This document shows positions 10,426-19,503 of a stretch of 64,000 nt of DNA, in pieces (the first letter of the stretch is position 1; each line of letters opens with the position of its first letter). The translations under genes and the position numbers were made by a program. Under the pieces are notes generated by a model. That model did no database searches. It was not told where the DNA came from and saw only the letters and a list, made by a program, of their open reading frames with translations. Source of the DNA: Lactobacillus sp. ESL0700 (GTDB lineage: Bacteria > Bacillota > Bacilli > Lactobacillales > Lactobacillaceae); contig NZ_CP113930.1 of the NCBI RefSeq assembly GCF_029392095.1, forward strand, positions 1,178,001 to 1,242,000, given 5' to 3'.

Positions 10426-11214
10426 TTATTCGTTGTCTGAATCTTCTTCAGTAGTTTCTGCTTCTTCAACACTTTCATCGTCAGCAGCACCATTAGCCAT
10501 TTCAACTTCAACGCTTTCGTCGTCATCGTCTTGACCTTGCTTACCTTCGATAACTGCGTCAGCCATTGCACCTGAGATAAGGCGAATAGCACGGATAGCA
10601 TCATCGTTTGAAGGAATTACAACGTCAACTGGAGTTGGGTCAGTATTAGTGTCAACCATTGCGACAACTGGAATACCTAAAATGTTAGCTTCGTGAACGG
10701 CAATCTTTTCCTTCTTAGGATCAACTACGAACAAAACATCTGGGATTCTAGGCATATCTTCGATACCACCTAAGAATCTTTCAAGCTTGTCCATTTCCTT
10801 AGTCAAAAGTGAAGCTTCCTTCTTTGGCAGTACTTCAAAAGTACCGTCTTCTGACATCTTCTTTAAGTCCTTTAATCTTTGTACTCGGCTTTGGATAGTC
10901 TTCCAGTTAGTCAAAGTACCACCTAACCAACGTTGGTTAACGAAGTATTGACCAGCACGAGTTGCTTCTTCAGCAATAGAATCTTGAGCTTGCTTCTTAG
11001 TACCCACAAAAAGAATAACGCCACCATCTTGAGCAACGGCTCTAACAAAAGCGTAAGCATCGTCTAACATCTTGATTGTCTTTTGCAAGTCAATGATGTA
11101 GATACCATTTCTTTGAGTAAAAATGTAAGGAGCCATCTTTGGATCCCATCTTCTAGTTTGGTGACCGAAGTGGACACCAGCTTCAAGTAATTGTTTCATT
11201 GAAACTACTGACAT
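10426..11214 (-). CDS. rpsB: 30S ribosomal protein S2
   Basis: Small-subunit ribosomal protein. The 262 residues begin [20 protein letters not shown], the conserved S2 start. The family signatures [19 protein letters not shown] and [20 protein letters not shown] are present. The last 35 or so residues form a strongly acidic tail rich in Asp, Glu and Ser, which extends past the S2 core. AGGAGG precedes the ATG. The gene has its own promoter and a roughly 120-base leader with stable stem-loops (see the separate entry), which suggests autogenous control. Confidence 0.98.
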   Translation of the reverse strand: MSVVSMKQLLEAGVHFGHQTRRWDPKMAPYIFTQRNGIYIIDLQKTIKMLDDAYAFVRAVAQDGGVILFVGTKKQAQDSIAEEATRAGQYFVNQRWLGGTLTNWKTIQSRVQRLKDLKKMSEDGTFEVLPKKEASLLTKEMDKLERFLGGIEDMPRIPDVLFVVDPKKEKIAVHEANILGIPVVAMVDTNTDPTPVDVVIPSNDDAIRAIRLISGAMADAVIEGKQGQDDDDESVEVEMANGAADDESVEEAETTEEDSDNE

Positions 11215-11244
11215 AATAAATTCCTCCTATGGTTTTTAATCCTC

Positions 11245-11336
11245 TCAAGCGGTCATTTCAATATTTCGCCAAGTGTTTGGCACCAAAATATTGATCGCTC
11301 TTGATGTGTTTTACCTGCGTGCCATATTTAGCACAC
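11245..11336 (-). promoter_or_regulatory. Structured 5' leader of rpsB (candidate S2 autoregulatory element)
   Basis: Read on the minus strand, the transcript would begin near 11336 with a small hairpin GTGTGC...GCACGC. Next comes a three-tier stem: TCAAGAGCG (11304-11296) pairs with CGCTTGA (11251-11245) around one bulged A. CAATATTT (11293-11286) pairs with AAATATTG (11266-11259). GCCAA (11281-11277) pairs with TTGGC (11272-11268) around an ACAC loop. No terminator-like T-run follows, so any control would be translational. I do not recognise a named Rfam leader. Confidence 0.55.
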
Positions 11337-11342
11337 CATAAT

Positions 11343-11371
11343 AGAATACTAGATTTCAGCTTAAGATGCAA
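11343..11371 (-). promoter_or_regulatory. Sigma-A promoter of rpsB-tsf
   Basis: Minus strand TTGCAT (11371-11366), 17-base spacer, TATTCT (11348-11343). The predicted start falls at the first hairpin of the rpsB leader. Confidence 0.65.
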
Positions 11372-11373
11372 GA

Positions 11374-12405
11374 CTAAAAATCAACTGCATGTTCATGCAA
11401 AAACTTTTCTTTCCATTGTCTTGGATGGTGCTTGAACCAATATTCTCTCTTCAGTGCTAAATTCTTATCAGCGAATTTTTCGTGATAAATCATTTTAACT
11501 GGTCGTCTTGCCTTGGTATACTTGGCACCCTTGCCTGAGTTATGAGCAGCTAGGCGCTTTTTCAAATCATCCGTAAAGCCGCCATAAAAGCTACCATCGC
11601 TGCATAATAAAACGTAAAAGAAATAATCCTTACTTTTTTGCCGCTTAGCTCGATCTTCTGGAGTTTCGCGGATAATACGCTGAATTACCGGCAAAAATTC
11701 CCCATTTTGATCATGAACCTCAATTGCATCCCTTAAGACCAAACCATCGCTAGCCGTGTGTTTAACGGCCTCAATGATGATTAAATTACTGTCGTCCCCG
11801 CGATGCGAAACAAAGGGCTGCACAAACTTAATGCTCAAGTCATGCTTCATACAGAAGTAGGCAATCTCATTCAGCCTCTCGGGCCGATGCACCATAAACA
11901 TCTTCCCCTTCATCTTCAATAAGCCGCTTGCAGCCTCAATTATTTCTTCAAGATTGATTAAAATTTCATGCCGCGCAATTGCCTTTTTAGGATCAGGATT
12001 AATTTCATGACCCTCGGGCACCTTAAAATATGGTGGGTTAACAACTACGACATCATAGGAATCCTTACGTAAGAATTTGGCCACATCCTTAACATTTTTT
12101 TGAAAAACGGTTATCCTGTTTTCCATTTGGTTAAGCTCAATCGAACGTCGAGCTTGCGAGGCCGCTTCCTCCTGAATTTCCACTGCATCGTATTTTGCCC
12201 GGTTAAAATACGCCATATACATGCTGGCGGCACAGTTGCCAGCACATAAGTCGGCAACTTTTGACCGATCCCGAACTGCCTCTTTAGCTAGTGATGCCAA
12301 AAGCAAAGTATCTAATGAAAAACTAAACGCGGTTTTATCCTGAATAATCCTCAAATCATCACTATACATATAATCAATCCGTTCGCTATCTGCCAATTTC
12401 ACCAT
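11374..12405 (-). CDS. YabB-like SAM-dependent (tRNA adenine-N6) methyltransferase fused to a YazA-like GIY-YIG domain
   Basis: Two domains in one 343-residue chain. Residues 1-250 are a class I methyltransferase of the TrmN6/YabB type: the SAM loop [10 protein letters not shown] is at 51-60 and the catalytic NPPY at 123-126, a motif typical of N6-adenine methylation. Residues 261-335 are a compact GIY-YIG module like YazA/UPF0213, beginning [20 protein letters not shown], where YIG is replaced by YGG. In Bacillus these are neighbouring genes (yabB, yazA); here they are joined. The target is probably tRNA, by family. The role of the nuclease-like domain is unknown. The start ATG has AAAGGA upstream, and the gene is divergent from plsC. 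Confidence 0.85.
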   Translation of the reverse strand: MVKLADSERIDYMYSDDLRIIQDKTAFSFSLDTLLLASLAKEAVRDRSKVADLCAGNCAASMYMAYFNRAKYDAVEIQEEAASQARRSIELNQMENRITVFQKNVKDVAKFLRKDSYDVVVVNPPYFKVPEGHEINPDPKKAIARHEILINLEEIIEAASGLLKMKGKMFMVHRPERLNEIAYFCMKHDLSIKFVQPFVSHRGDDSNLIIIEAVKHTASDGLVLRDAIEVHDQNGEFLPVIQRIIRETPEDRAKRQKSKDYFFYVLLCSDGSFYGGFTDDLKKRLAAHNSGKGAKYTKARRPVKMIYHEKFADKNLALKREYWFKHHPRQWKEKFLHEHAVDF

Positions 12406-12411
12406 AAAATT

Positions 12412-12439
12412 TTGTCCTTTCCCTGAGCTTTGCTATAAT
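12412..12439 (+). promoter_or_regulatory. Sigma-A promoter of plsC
   Basis: TTGTCC (12412-12417), 16 bases, TATAAT (12434-12439), followed by GGAGGAG and the ATG of plsC. Confidence 0.7.
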
Positions 12440-12467
12440 ATTTTACAACAATTGGAGGAGTTTAATC

Positions 12468-13082
12468 ATGTTTTATCATTTTGCTCGCGCAGCTGCGCGA
12501 TTTATCGTTTGGATCCTTAACGGTCATTTACATGTTTATCACAAAGAACGCATCCCTGAAGGTAACTATATCTTAGCTGCACCACATCGGACTTGGTGGG
12601 AGCCAATTTTATTTGCACTAGCTGCTAGTCCCAAAGAATTTATGTTCATGGCCAAAATCGAATTATTTAAAAATCCAATTTTACGGTTCATCATGACTCA
12701 CGCACATGCTTTTGCTGTTGACCGCAAAAATCCTGGCCCTTCAGCGCTTAAAATTCCAATTAAGGGCTTAAGAAAAGGTAACTTTTCCTTAATTATTTTT
12801 CCATCAGGGACAAGACACTCCACTGAGCTTAAGGCCGGAACGTTGGCAATTGCTAAATTATCGGGTAAGCCAATTGTCCCCGTCGTTTACCAAGGGCCAC
12901 TCACCTTCGGTAATTTATTAAAGCGCCAACCACTTGATGTGTGCTTCGGTAATCCAATTCAAGTTGATCGGAAAATGAAATTAACCCATGAAAACGAAGC
13001 TGCATTTGATAAGCAGTTGCAAAAGGTTTGGGACCAAATTGATACCGAGCACAATCCAGATTTTCATTACGTTGCCAAATAA
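12468..13082 (+). CDS. plsC: 1-acyl-sn-glycerol-3-phosphate acyltransferase (PlsC family)
   Basis: Adds the second acyl chain to lysophosphatidic acid to give phosphatidic acid, at the membrane. The 204 residues form a single acyltransferase domain with an N-terminal hydrophobic helix. The catalytic box reads H40-RTWW-E45, so it is HX4E where most PlsC enzymes have HX4D. The second box reads FPSGTR (111-116) where FPEGTR is usual. The rest of the fold is well kept, so it is probably active. GGAGGAG lies seven bases before the ATG. A terminator follows, then cfa, which modifies the same phospholipids. Confidence 0.92.
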   Translation: MFYHFARAAARFIVWILNGHLHVYHKERIPEGNYILAAPHRTWWEPILFALAASPKEFMFMAKIELFKNPILRFIMTHAHAFAVDRKNPGPSALKIPIKGLRKGNFSLIIFPSGTRHSTELKAGTLAIAKLSGKPIVPVVYQGPLTFGNLLKRQPLDVCFGNPIQVDRKMKLTHENEAAFDKQLQKVWDQIDTEHNPDFHYVAK

Positions 13083-13083
13083 A

Positions 13084-13118
13084 AAAGATTGAATTCATTA
13101 AGAGTTCAATCTTTTTTG
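13084..13118 (+). terminator. Intrinsic terminator after plsC
   Basis: Arms AAAGATTGAA and TTCAATCTTT around a short loop, with a T-run after the second arm, directly behind the plsC stop. Confidence 0.85.
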
Positions 13119-13163
13119 TTAGTGTTAAGATAAATATATTTGAATGAATGGAGGAATTTTAAG

Positions 13164-14342
13164 TTGTTAGAGAAAACTTTTTACAAAATGATGCTCAGTA
13201 AGTCGTTCCCGTTTCCGATTAAGGTTACCTATTGGGACGGCAAGAGTGAAATTTACGGTAATGGTAATCCAGACATTGAAATTATTTTTAATGAAAAAGT
13301 TCCAGTTACGGCAATTTCGCGCAATGCTTCTTTGGCATTAGGCGAAGCATACATGGATAAGAAAATCGAAGTCAAGGGCAGCTTGCAAAAATTAATTTGT
13401 GGTGCTTATGAAAGCTCGGATAGCTTTTTGCGGTCAAGTAAATTTCGCAAATTTCTACCAGAGCAAAAACACACCGAGGAACAAAGTGAAAAAGACGTTC
13501 AAAGCCATTACGACATCGGCAATGACTTCTACGAATTATGGCTTGACCCCACATTAACATATTCTTGCGCCTACTTTGCTGGGGACAATTACGATAATCT
13601 TGAACAGGCACAAATTGCTAAGATTCACCATATTTTAAATAAATTACATCCTGAAAAAGGCAAAACGTTGTTAGACATCGGTTGCGGCTGGGGCACGTTA
13701 ATGCTGACGGCTGCTAAAGAATATGGCTTAAAGGTAACTGGTGTGACGCTTAGTGAAGAGCAATACAAACTGGTACAGAAGAAAATCTTCGATCAGAATT
13801 TGCAAGATGTGGCCGAGGTTAAGCTGGAAGATTACCGCGAACTTGGCGACAAGCAGTGGGATTACATTACTTCTGTCGGAATGTTTGAGCATGTGGGCAA
13901 GGAAAATCTGGCCCAGTACTTTAGTGATGTTGCCAAATATCTGAAAAAAGATGGTGTTGCCCTAATTCACGGAATTACCCGCCAGCAAGGTGGTGCTACT
14001 AATGCATGGCTTAATAAGTACATTTTCCCGGGTGGTTATGTTCCCGGTTTAAACGAAAACATCGAGCACATCATTGCCAGCGACATGCAAATTGATGACA
14101 TTGAAATGCTTAGACGCCATTACCAAAGAACGCTAGAAATATGGGATAAGAACTTTAACCAACACCGTGACCAAATTCAAAAGTTGATGGGTGAACGGTT
14201 TACTCGAATGTGGGACCTATACTTGCAAGCCTGTGCTGCCTCATTTGAATCTGGTAACATTGACGTCATTCAATATCTGATCACCAAGGGCCCATCTGGT
14301 AAAAATCTCCCCTTAACTCGTGATTACATGTTAAATAAATAG
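13164..14342 (+). CDS. cfa: Cyclopropane-fatty-acyl-phospholipid synthase
   Basis: Transfers a methylene group from S-adenosylmethionine to cis double bonds of membrane phospholipids, forming cyclopropane (lactobacillic type) fatty acids that protect against acid and stress. About 392 residues. An N-terminal lipid-binding region is followed by a class I methyltransferase with [13 protein letters not shown] near 169-181 and GVTLSEEQ. I place the start at TTG 13164, since GGAGGA at 13150-13155 lies 8 bases before it. The frame runs on upstream to 13140, but that would place the ribosome binding site inside the gene. It is enclosed by terminators on both sides, so it is monocistronic. Confidence 0.95.
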   Translation: MLEKTFYKMMLSKSFPFPIKVTYWDGKSEIYGNGNPDIEIIFNEKVPVTAISRNASLALGEAYMDKKIEVKGSLQKLICGAYESSDSFLRSSKFRKFLPEQKHTEEQSEKDVQSHYDIGNDFYELWLDPTLTYSCAYFAGDNYDNLEQAQIAKIHHILNKLHPEKGKTLLDIGCGWGTLMLTAAKEYGLKVTGVTLSEEQYKLVQKKIFDQNLQDVAEVKLEDYRELGDKQWDYITSVGMFEHVGKENLAQYFSDVAKYLKKDGVALIHGITRQQGGATNAWLNKYIFPGGYVPGLNENIEHIIASDMQIDDIEMLRRHYQRTLEIWDKNFNQHRDQIQKLMGERFTRMWDLYLQACAASFESGNIDVIQYLITKGPSGKNLPLTRDYMLNK

Positions 14343-14345
14343 ACT

Positions 14346-14388
14346 AAAAAAACTAGCAATCCAAATTGAATTGGACTGCTAGTTTTTT
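14346..14388. terminator. Bidirectional terminator between cfa and the FAD-linked dehydrogenase
   Basis: Arms AAAAAACTAGCA.TCCAA and TTGGA.TGCTAGTTTTTT with one internal mismatch. A-run on the left and T-run on the right serve both converging genes. Confidence 0.88.
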
Positions 14389-14399
14389 AGTTTTATTAA

Positions 14400-15800
14400 T
14401 TACATTTTGAAAATTTTACCTGGATTCAAAACATCATTTGGATCAAACAAAGTCTTAATCTTACGCAATAATTCGGTGTAATCATGACCATAGAAGTCTT
14501 CGAAGTAACCAGCACGAGCGTAGCCAATACCATGTTCACCAGACATATTACCGTCAAGTTCTTTAGCGGTCTTGTACAACTCACTAATTACCTTTTCACT
14601 TGTTTTGGCATATTCTTCATCGTTCATCTCATCTGAGCAAAGGTAAATGTGCAAATTGCCGTCGCCTGCGTGACCAAAGTTTGGAATTCGAATGTGCAAT
14701 TCGGTTTCTAATTCTTCAATTCTATTCAGAACATCTGGAATGTGATTAATTGGAACACAAACATCGATTTCATCCATCTTTGGCGTTGACTTTTGAATTG
14801 CCAACAGCAATGCTTCACGACATGCCCAAATCTTCTTAGCTTCAGCAGAATCAGCACTTAAAACAACTGCTTCTTCAGCCTTAAAGTCTTTGACAGTAGC
14901 CAAAGTTTGTTCCAATTCAGCCTTCAATTCTTCATCAGTGAATGCATCAAGGCCAACGATAATGAAGCCATCACCATGCTTAATTGGGAATTGATCACCA
15001 GCATACTTTTCCCATAAGTTGATTACCTTACGGCCCATAAATTCAACGGTTGTTGGAACAACACCTGATTTTAAGATTGCAGGTACAGATTTAATAGCAT
15101 CATTTAAAGTCGGGAATGGAATAATTGCATTGATTGACTTGTGCGGCTTTGGATAAAGACGCACAGTTACCTCAGTAACAACACCTAATGTACCTTCTGC
15201 ACCAATAATTAAATCTTTAAGTGAATAGCCAGAAGCTGACTTAACTGCCTTAGAACCAAACTTGTAAAGCTTGCCATCAGTTAGAACCACCTTTAATTCA
15301 CGGATATGTTCTCTAGTAACGCCGTATTTAATTGCCTTTAAACCACCAGCGTTAGTTGAGGTATTACCACCAATTGTTGCCCAGTGCATTGCGGGTGCAG
15401 GCATGTACGTAAATGGCTTGTCTGCCAAGTATTCCTCGATGTCCTTCAATCTGATTCCGGCTTGAACAGTCATCGTTAAACTTTCAGGATCATATTCAAT
15501 TACCTGGTTCATTTTAACCATGTCAAGAGAAATACCACCATCAACACTTAAGTTGGCACCCATCAAACCAGTTGAATTACCGCGTGGAACGATCGGAATG
15601 TTGTGATCACTGGCATATTTAACCACATTCTTAACTTCATCGTTAGTTACGGGTTGAATTACCAATTCTGGCATTGCTCTGACAGTCTTAAACTGGTCGT
15701 GGTCCCAGTGTTCAGTTGGTTTAGTAATGAACCGTTCAGGTTCAGAAATAAATTTACTTAAATTTTCACGATCAGTTTGATCTATTTTATGATATTCCAT
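14400..15800 (-). CDS. FAD-linked D-lactate / glycolate dehydrogenase (GlcD family)
   Basis: Flavoprotein oxidising a 2-hydroxy acid such as D-lactate or glycolate. About 466 residues. The N-terminal PCMH-type FAD domain (about 40-215) holds IVPRGNSTGLMGANLS and GGNTSTNAGGLKAIKYG. The C-terminal oxidase domain ends with the conserved GHAGDGNLHIYL and GEHGIG. No Fe-S cysteine region is seen, so this is a single-subunit flavoenzyme. The exact substrate is not decided by sequence. I chose the ATG at 15800 (MEYHKI), with AAAGGA seven bases upstream. It has its own TTGACA promoter and a cop-box-like palindrome within the transcript start (separate entries). Confidence 0.88.
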   Translation of the reverse strand: MEYHKIDQTDRENLSKFISEPERFITKPTEHWDHDQFKTVRAMPELVIQPVTNDEVKNVVKYASDHNIPIVPRGNSTGLMGANLSVDGGISLDMVKMNQVIEYDPESLTMTVQAGIRLKDIEEYLADKPFTYMPAPAMHWATIGGNTSTNAGGLKAIKYGVTREHIRELKVVLTDGKLYKFGSKAVKSASGYSLKDLIIGAEGTLGVVTEVTVRLYPKPHKSINAIIPFPTLNDAIKSVPAILKSGVVPTTVEFMGRKVINLWEKYAGDQFPIKHGDGFIIVGLDAFTDEELKAELEQTLATVKDFKAEEAVVLSADSAEAKKIWACREALLLAIQKSTPKMDEIDVCVPINHIPDVLNRIEELETELHIRIPNFGHAGDGNLHIYLCSDEMNDEEYAKTSEKVISELYKTAKELDGNMSGEHGIGYARAGYFEDFYGHDYTELLRKIKTLFDPNDVLNPGKIFKM

Positions 15801-15824
15801 TGCAATTTCCTTTCTCACTATAAA

Positions 15825-15838
15825 ATTACAGATGTAAT
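15825..15838. promoter_or_regulatory. Perfect palindrome ATTACAgaTGTAAT, cop-box-like operator of the FAD-linked dehydrogenase
   Basis: The 14-base inverted repeat has the core TACAnnTGTA, known as the operator of CopY/CopR (BlaI/MecI family) repressors. It lies 17-30 bases downstream of the -10 hexamer and upstream of the ribosome binding site, a position suited to repression. Confidence 0.55.
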
Positions 15839-15854
15839 AAAATCATCATCTTCT

Positions 15855-15883
15855 AATTTACGCCACAATGTAATCGCTGTCAA
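15855..15883 (-). promoter_or_regulatory. Sigma-A promoter of the FAD-linked dehydrogenase gene
   Basis: Minus strand TTGACA (15883-15878), 17 bases, TAAATT (15860-15855). The -35 matches consensus. Confidence 0.7.
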
Positions 15884-15891
15884 TATTTTGA

Positions 15892-15932
15892 TAAAAAAGC
15901 GTGGCATGACCGCTACGTCAATCACCACGCTA
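15892..15932 (-). terminator. Intrinsic terminator after the ABC exporter pair
   Basis: Minus strand arms AGCGTGG and CCACGCT, with TGAC/GTCA nested in the loop, followed by a T-run. It ends the exporter operon just upstream of the dehydrogenase promoter. Confidence 0.8.
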
Positions 15933-15935
15933 ATT

Positions 15936-17726
15936 TTAGTTCTGGTTTTGTAAAGTATACAAATTGTAGTAATAACCTTTTTGTGCGAGCAATTCTTGAT
16001 GCGTACCATGTTCAATAATCCTACCTTGATTAAGAACAATGATCTGATCGGCATCAACAATCGTTGATAAGCGGTGGGCAATCGCTAATGTTGTTCGTCC
16101 TTGACGCAAACGCCTTAGTCCTGCTTGAATCAAAGTTTCTGTTTCCGTATCCACATTTGCCGTTGCCTCATCCAAAACCAAAATTTTGGGATCAGTTACT
16201 AGTGTGCGAGCAAATGAAATCAGCTGCCGTTGACCTTGACTAAATTCACTACCGCCCTCACCAACTTCAGCATGATACTTGCCCGGCAGCTTTTCAATAA
16301 AGTCAGCAGCTTGAACGGTTTTCGCAGCCTGCTTAATCTGCTCATCAGTAATGTCTTGATTATACAGACGAATATTAGAGCTAATATCGCCATAAAACAT
16401 GAAGGGATCTTGCAAAACTAGTCCGAGCTTCTTACGCAACTCTGCCTTAGGATATTTTTTAATATCAACACCATCAATTAGGACTTGCCCCTGATAAAAT
16501 TCGTAAAAACGCATCATAACGTTGATAATCGAGCTCTTTCCAGAACCAGTATGACCCACAATTCCCAAGGTTTCACCGGGATTAACGGTGAACGAAATAT
16601 CGTGCAAAATTTCGTTTTTACCGTCATACGAAAAACTAACGTGCTTAAATTCAATTTTGCCTTGCGAAACGGTCAGCCCCTGCTGTTCATCTTGTTGCGG
16701 CTCATAATTAGTATCATCTAAAATGCGAAAGATTCGCTTGCCTGCAACAATCCCATCCTGGAAGAAGGTCATTTGATCCATTAAATTTGAAATTGGGTTA
16801 AAAAATTGTGAAATATACTGCGAAAAGGCGTATACCACCCCGGCAGGCACAAAAGTTTGCCGTAATGGAAAGCCAAAATACATTAAGGTTAACGCTAAAG
16901 CCAGGGAATAAAGTAGACTCGTCAATGGCGACAGCAGCAAGGAATTGAGGTTAATCATGTTAAAACGCGTTTTCATTAACGCCGCATTCTCATGCTCAAA
17001 GTTACCAGTCATGCGCTTTTCTTGCTTGAATTGTTGAATTAGGGAAACACCCTCAATTGATTCATTCAAGTTGGTGTTAATTCGACTTAGCCGCTCACGA
17101 TAATTACGGTAAAGTTTGGAACTGCGCTTGGAATATTGCCAAATAACGATTAGAGACAGCGGCAAAAAGGCGAGCACAATCAGGCCAGCGAGCACATTAG
17201 TTGAGAACATGGCAACTAACGCCGAAATAATGGAAAACAATGACAAGACAACGCTGGACAACACCGTCAAAAAGTTGCTCAATGTCATGGTATCGTTAGT
17301 CACGCGCGAAACAATGGAACCAGCCGGTGTTTGGTCAAAGTAACGCATCCCTAATGTATGCAATTTTTTATATAATTCTGCCCGTAAACCTTCCAGAGAT
17401 TTTTCAGAGCCTAGAGCAAAAAAGTATTCGTACGTAAACTGCAAAATCCCCTTAATGACTGATCCACCAGCATATAATGATCCGGCAAAAATAATCACTT
17501 GGGTGGTCACATCAGCTTTAACTAAATAATTGTCAAGAAAGAACTGTAAGCCATACGGCAACAGCATATTGATGATACTAACAAGCAGCGCGCCAACTCC
17601 GGCAATAATCATTTCGTTTTTAAATTGCAGTACAAACCGGACAAGCCGTTTGAAAATATCGAGTTGCTCTCTAACCGGAATTTCTTTAGACCAAACTGAT
17701 TCGTTTCGTTCATCCATCTTATTCAC
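15936..17726 (-). CDS. ABC exporter subunit with catalytically complete ATPase site (LmrD/YheH type)
   Basis: Half transporter of 596 residues: six membrane helices (about 20-320), then an ATPase domain (about 345-590). The Walker A is GHTGSGKSS. Walker B with the catalytic glutamate reads ILVLDEATANVD. The signature motif is altered to FSQGQ, where LSGGQ is usual. Together with the partner gene upstream, this is the pattern of heterodimeric drug/lipid exporters such as LmrCD and BmrCD, in which one ATP site is degenerate. Its start overlaps the partner by 8 bases, so the two are translationally coupled. The substrate cannot be told from the sequence. Confidence 0.92.
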   Translation of the reverse strand: MNKMDERNESVWSKEIPVREQLDIFKRLVRFVLQFKNEMIIAGVGALLVSIINMLLPYGLQFFLDNYLVKADVTTQVIIFAGSLYAGGSVIKGILQFTYEYFFALGSEKSLEGLRAELYKKLHTLGMRYFDQTPAGSIVSRVTNDTMTLSNFLTVLSSVVLSLFSIISALVAMFSTNVLAGLIVLAFLPLSLIVIWQYSKRSSKLYRNYRERLSRINTNLNESIEGVSLIQQFKQEKRMTGNFEHENAALMKTRFNMINLNSLLLSPLTSLLYSLALALTLMYFGFPLRQTFVPAGVVYAFSQYISQFFNPISNLMDQMTFFQDGIVAGKRIFRILDDTNYEPQQDEQQGLTVSQGKIEFKHVSFSYDGKNEILHDISFTVNPGETLGIVGHTGSGKSSIINVMMRFYEFYQGQVLIDGVDIKKYPKAELRKKLGLVLQDPFMFYGDISSNIRLYNQDITDEQIKQAAKTVQAADFIEKLPGKYHAEVGEGGSEFSQGQRQLISFARTLVTDPKILVLDEATANVDTETETLIQAGLRRLRQGRTTLAIAHRLSTIVDADQIIVLNQGRIIEHGTHQELLAQKGYYYNLYTLQNQN

Positions 17727-19473
17727 CTACCTTTTCTTCTAATTCCTGTCGCCGCCACATCTCCGCATACCAGCCATCTGCAGCCAATAATTGCTCGTGA
17801 GTGCCACGTTCAACAATCTCGCCATCCTTCAATACCAAAATCAAATTGGCATTCATGACCGATGTTAACCGGTGCGTCGCAATCATGGTCGTCTTGCCCG
17901 CGCGTTCTTTACGCAGTGATTGCAGAATTGCCATTTCGGTCCGTGCGTCAACTGCTGACAGAGCGTCATCTAATACCAGAATTTTACTTTGCTTAAGTAG
18001 TGCTCGGGCAATTGACATCCGCTGCTTTTGACCACCGGATAATGAAACGCCGTTTTCACCAACTAAAGTCTTGTAGCCAGCTGGCATTTCCAAAATATCG
18101 TTGTGCAAGTCACTCTTTTTAGCCGCACTAATAATTGCTTCTTCAGATGCATCAGCTTGCGAAAAAGCAATATTCTTTTGTATTGACGTTGAAAAAAGAT
18201 AATTATTTTGTGGAACGTAAGATATTTGCTGCAATAATACATCAAGCGGTATTGTCCGAATATCATGACCATTCAATGTTATCAGGCCATCATACTTGTC
18301 AAACTCACGCAAAAGCAGCTGAATAATTGTTGTTTTCCCAGAACCGACCTTACCCACAAGACCCAAGGTTTGGCCTTTTTTCAGTGTGAAATCAATTTGC
18401 TGCAAAACTGGCAGTTGTGGTTCATCAGGATATGCAAATGAGTTGATGTGATAATTCAAGTCACCACTTAAATCATCGGCAGTGATACTTTGATCTGCAT
18501 GCTCATCCGTAATTTGTGGCTTTTCATCAAGCAACTTTTCAACCCGATCGTAACTGGCGCTTCCCCGCTCCAAAATATTGAAGAGATAACCAATCGCAAA
18601 CATCGGCCAGACCATGTTACCAATGTAAGCAATAAAGGAAACTAGTTGACCAATTGTTAAGGTCTTGTTAGCAACCATTATGCCACCGTAAATAATCGTA
18701 ATCGTGTATGTTAGACCAATAATAATTGTTCCTAGCGGGTCAAACAATGCATCCCATTTGAAGACTTTTTTATTAATCTTGATCGTGTCATCAACCATCT
18801 GGTCAAACGCAGCCGTATCTTCAGCTCCTTGACCGAAAGTTTTGATAACTTTAATCCCAGAAACTGATTCTTGCGTCTTATTATTTAACCGTGAGAACGC
18901 GGCCTGTGACTTATCAAAGGCATCATGCAGCTGGTTACCCAACTGCCATGCACCCCATGCCAAAACCGGCAACGGCAATAACGCCAAAATCGTTAACCGC
19001 CAGTCAACGAAAATAATCATCGCAATCATGGTTGAGACACTCATAATTAGCGAATCGACCAAAGTCAAAACGCCCGCGCCAGCAACATCTTGAATTGCCG
19101 AGACATCATTTGTTGCGTGCGCCATCAAGTCACCGGTTCGGTGACGCTGATAAAACGTCCGGTCCATTTCCATGAAGTGGTTAAATAATTTTGAACGTAA
19201 TTGCCGCTCTAACTCGGCTGCGCCACCCCAAATTTGTTTGCGCCAAAAATAACGGAAGCCATATAACAATAGCGCTGCCGCAATGATCGCTAAAATTAGG
19301 ACACCATATTGTGCCCAACTAATATGTCCTTGGTCAAGCTGATCCGCCATCAAGCCCAATATCCGCGGTGGTACTAAATTAACTACCGAAGTTAGTGCTA
19401 AAAATGTAATGCCGACTAAATAGCGTTTCTTTTCCTTTTTAAAAAACCAACCTAATTTAAAAAATATTCCCAT
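17719..19473 (-). CDS. ABC exporter subunit with degenerate Walker B (LmrC/YheI type)
   Basis: Half transporter of about 584 residues with six membrane helices and an ATPase domain. Walker A is GKVGSGKTT and the signature LSGGQKQRMS is canonical. The Walker B segment reads ILVLDDALSAVD, so Asp replaces the catalytic Glu. The partner has the Glu but an altered signature (FSQGQ). Thus one composite ATP site would be active and the other degenerate, as known for LmrCD-like heterodimers. I chose the ATG at 19473 (MGIFFKLGW), with AGGA six bases upstream. The frame is open to 19521, but that stretch is the yneF terminator. Only about 30 bases separate that terminator from the start. Confidence 0.92.
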   Translation of the reverse strand: MGIFFKLGWFFKKEKKRYLVGITFLALTSVVNLVPPRILGLMADQLDQGHISWAQYGVLILAIIAAALLLYGFRYFWRKQIWGGAAELERQLRSKLFNHFMEMDRTFYQRHRTGDLMAHATNDVSAIQDVAGAGVLTLVDSLIMSVSTMIAMIIFVDWRLTILALLPLPVLAWGAWQLGNQLHDAFDKSQAAFSRLNNKTQESVSGIKVIKTFGQGAEDTAAFDQMVDDTIKINKKVFKWDALFDPLGTIIIGLTYTITIIYGGIMVANKTLTIGQLVSFIAYIGNMVWPMFAIGYLFNILERGSASYDRVEKLLDEKPQITDEHADQSITADDLSGDLNYHINSFAYPDEPQLPVLQQIDFTLKKGQTLGLVGKVGSGKTTIIQLLLREFDKYDGLITLNGHDIRTIPLDVLLQQISYVPQNNYLFSTSIQKNIAFSQADASEEAIISAAKKSDLHNDILEMPAGYKTLVGENGVSLSGGQKQRMSIARALLKQSKILVLDDALSAVDARTEMAILQSLRKERAGKTTMIATHRLTSVMNANLILVLKDGEIVERGTHEQLLAADGWYAEMWRRQELEEKVGE

Positions 19474-19503
19474 TTTTATTCCTATCTGACCCAACACCAA
19501 ACC

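Noticed and set aside
13140..13163. Upstream extension of cfa to 13140
   Set aside because: It would place the GGAGGA ribosome binding site inside the gene. TTG 13164 has proper spacing.
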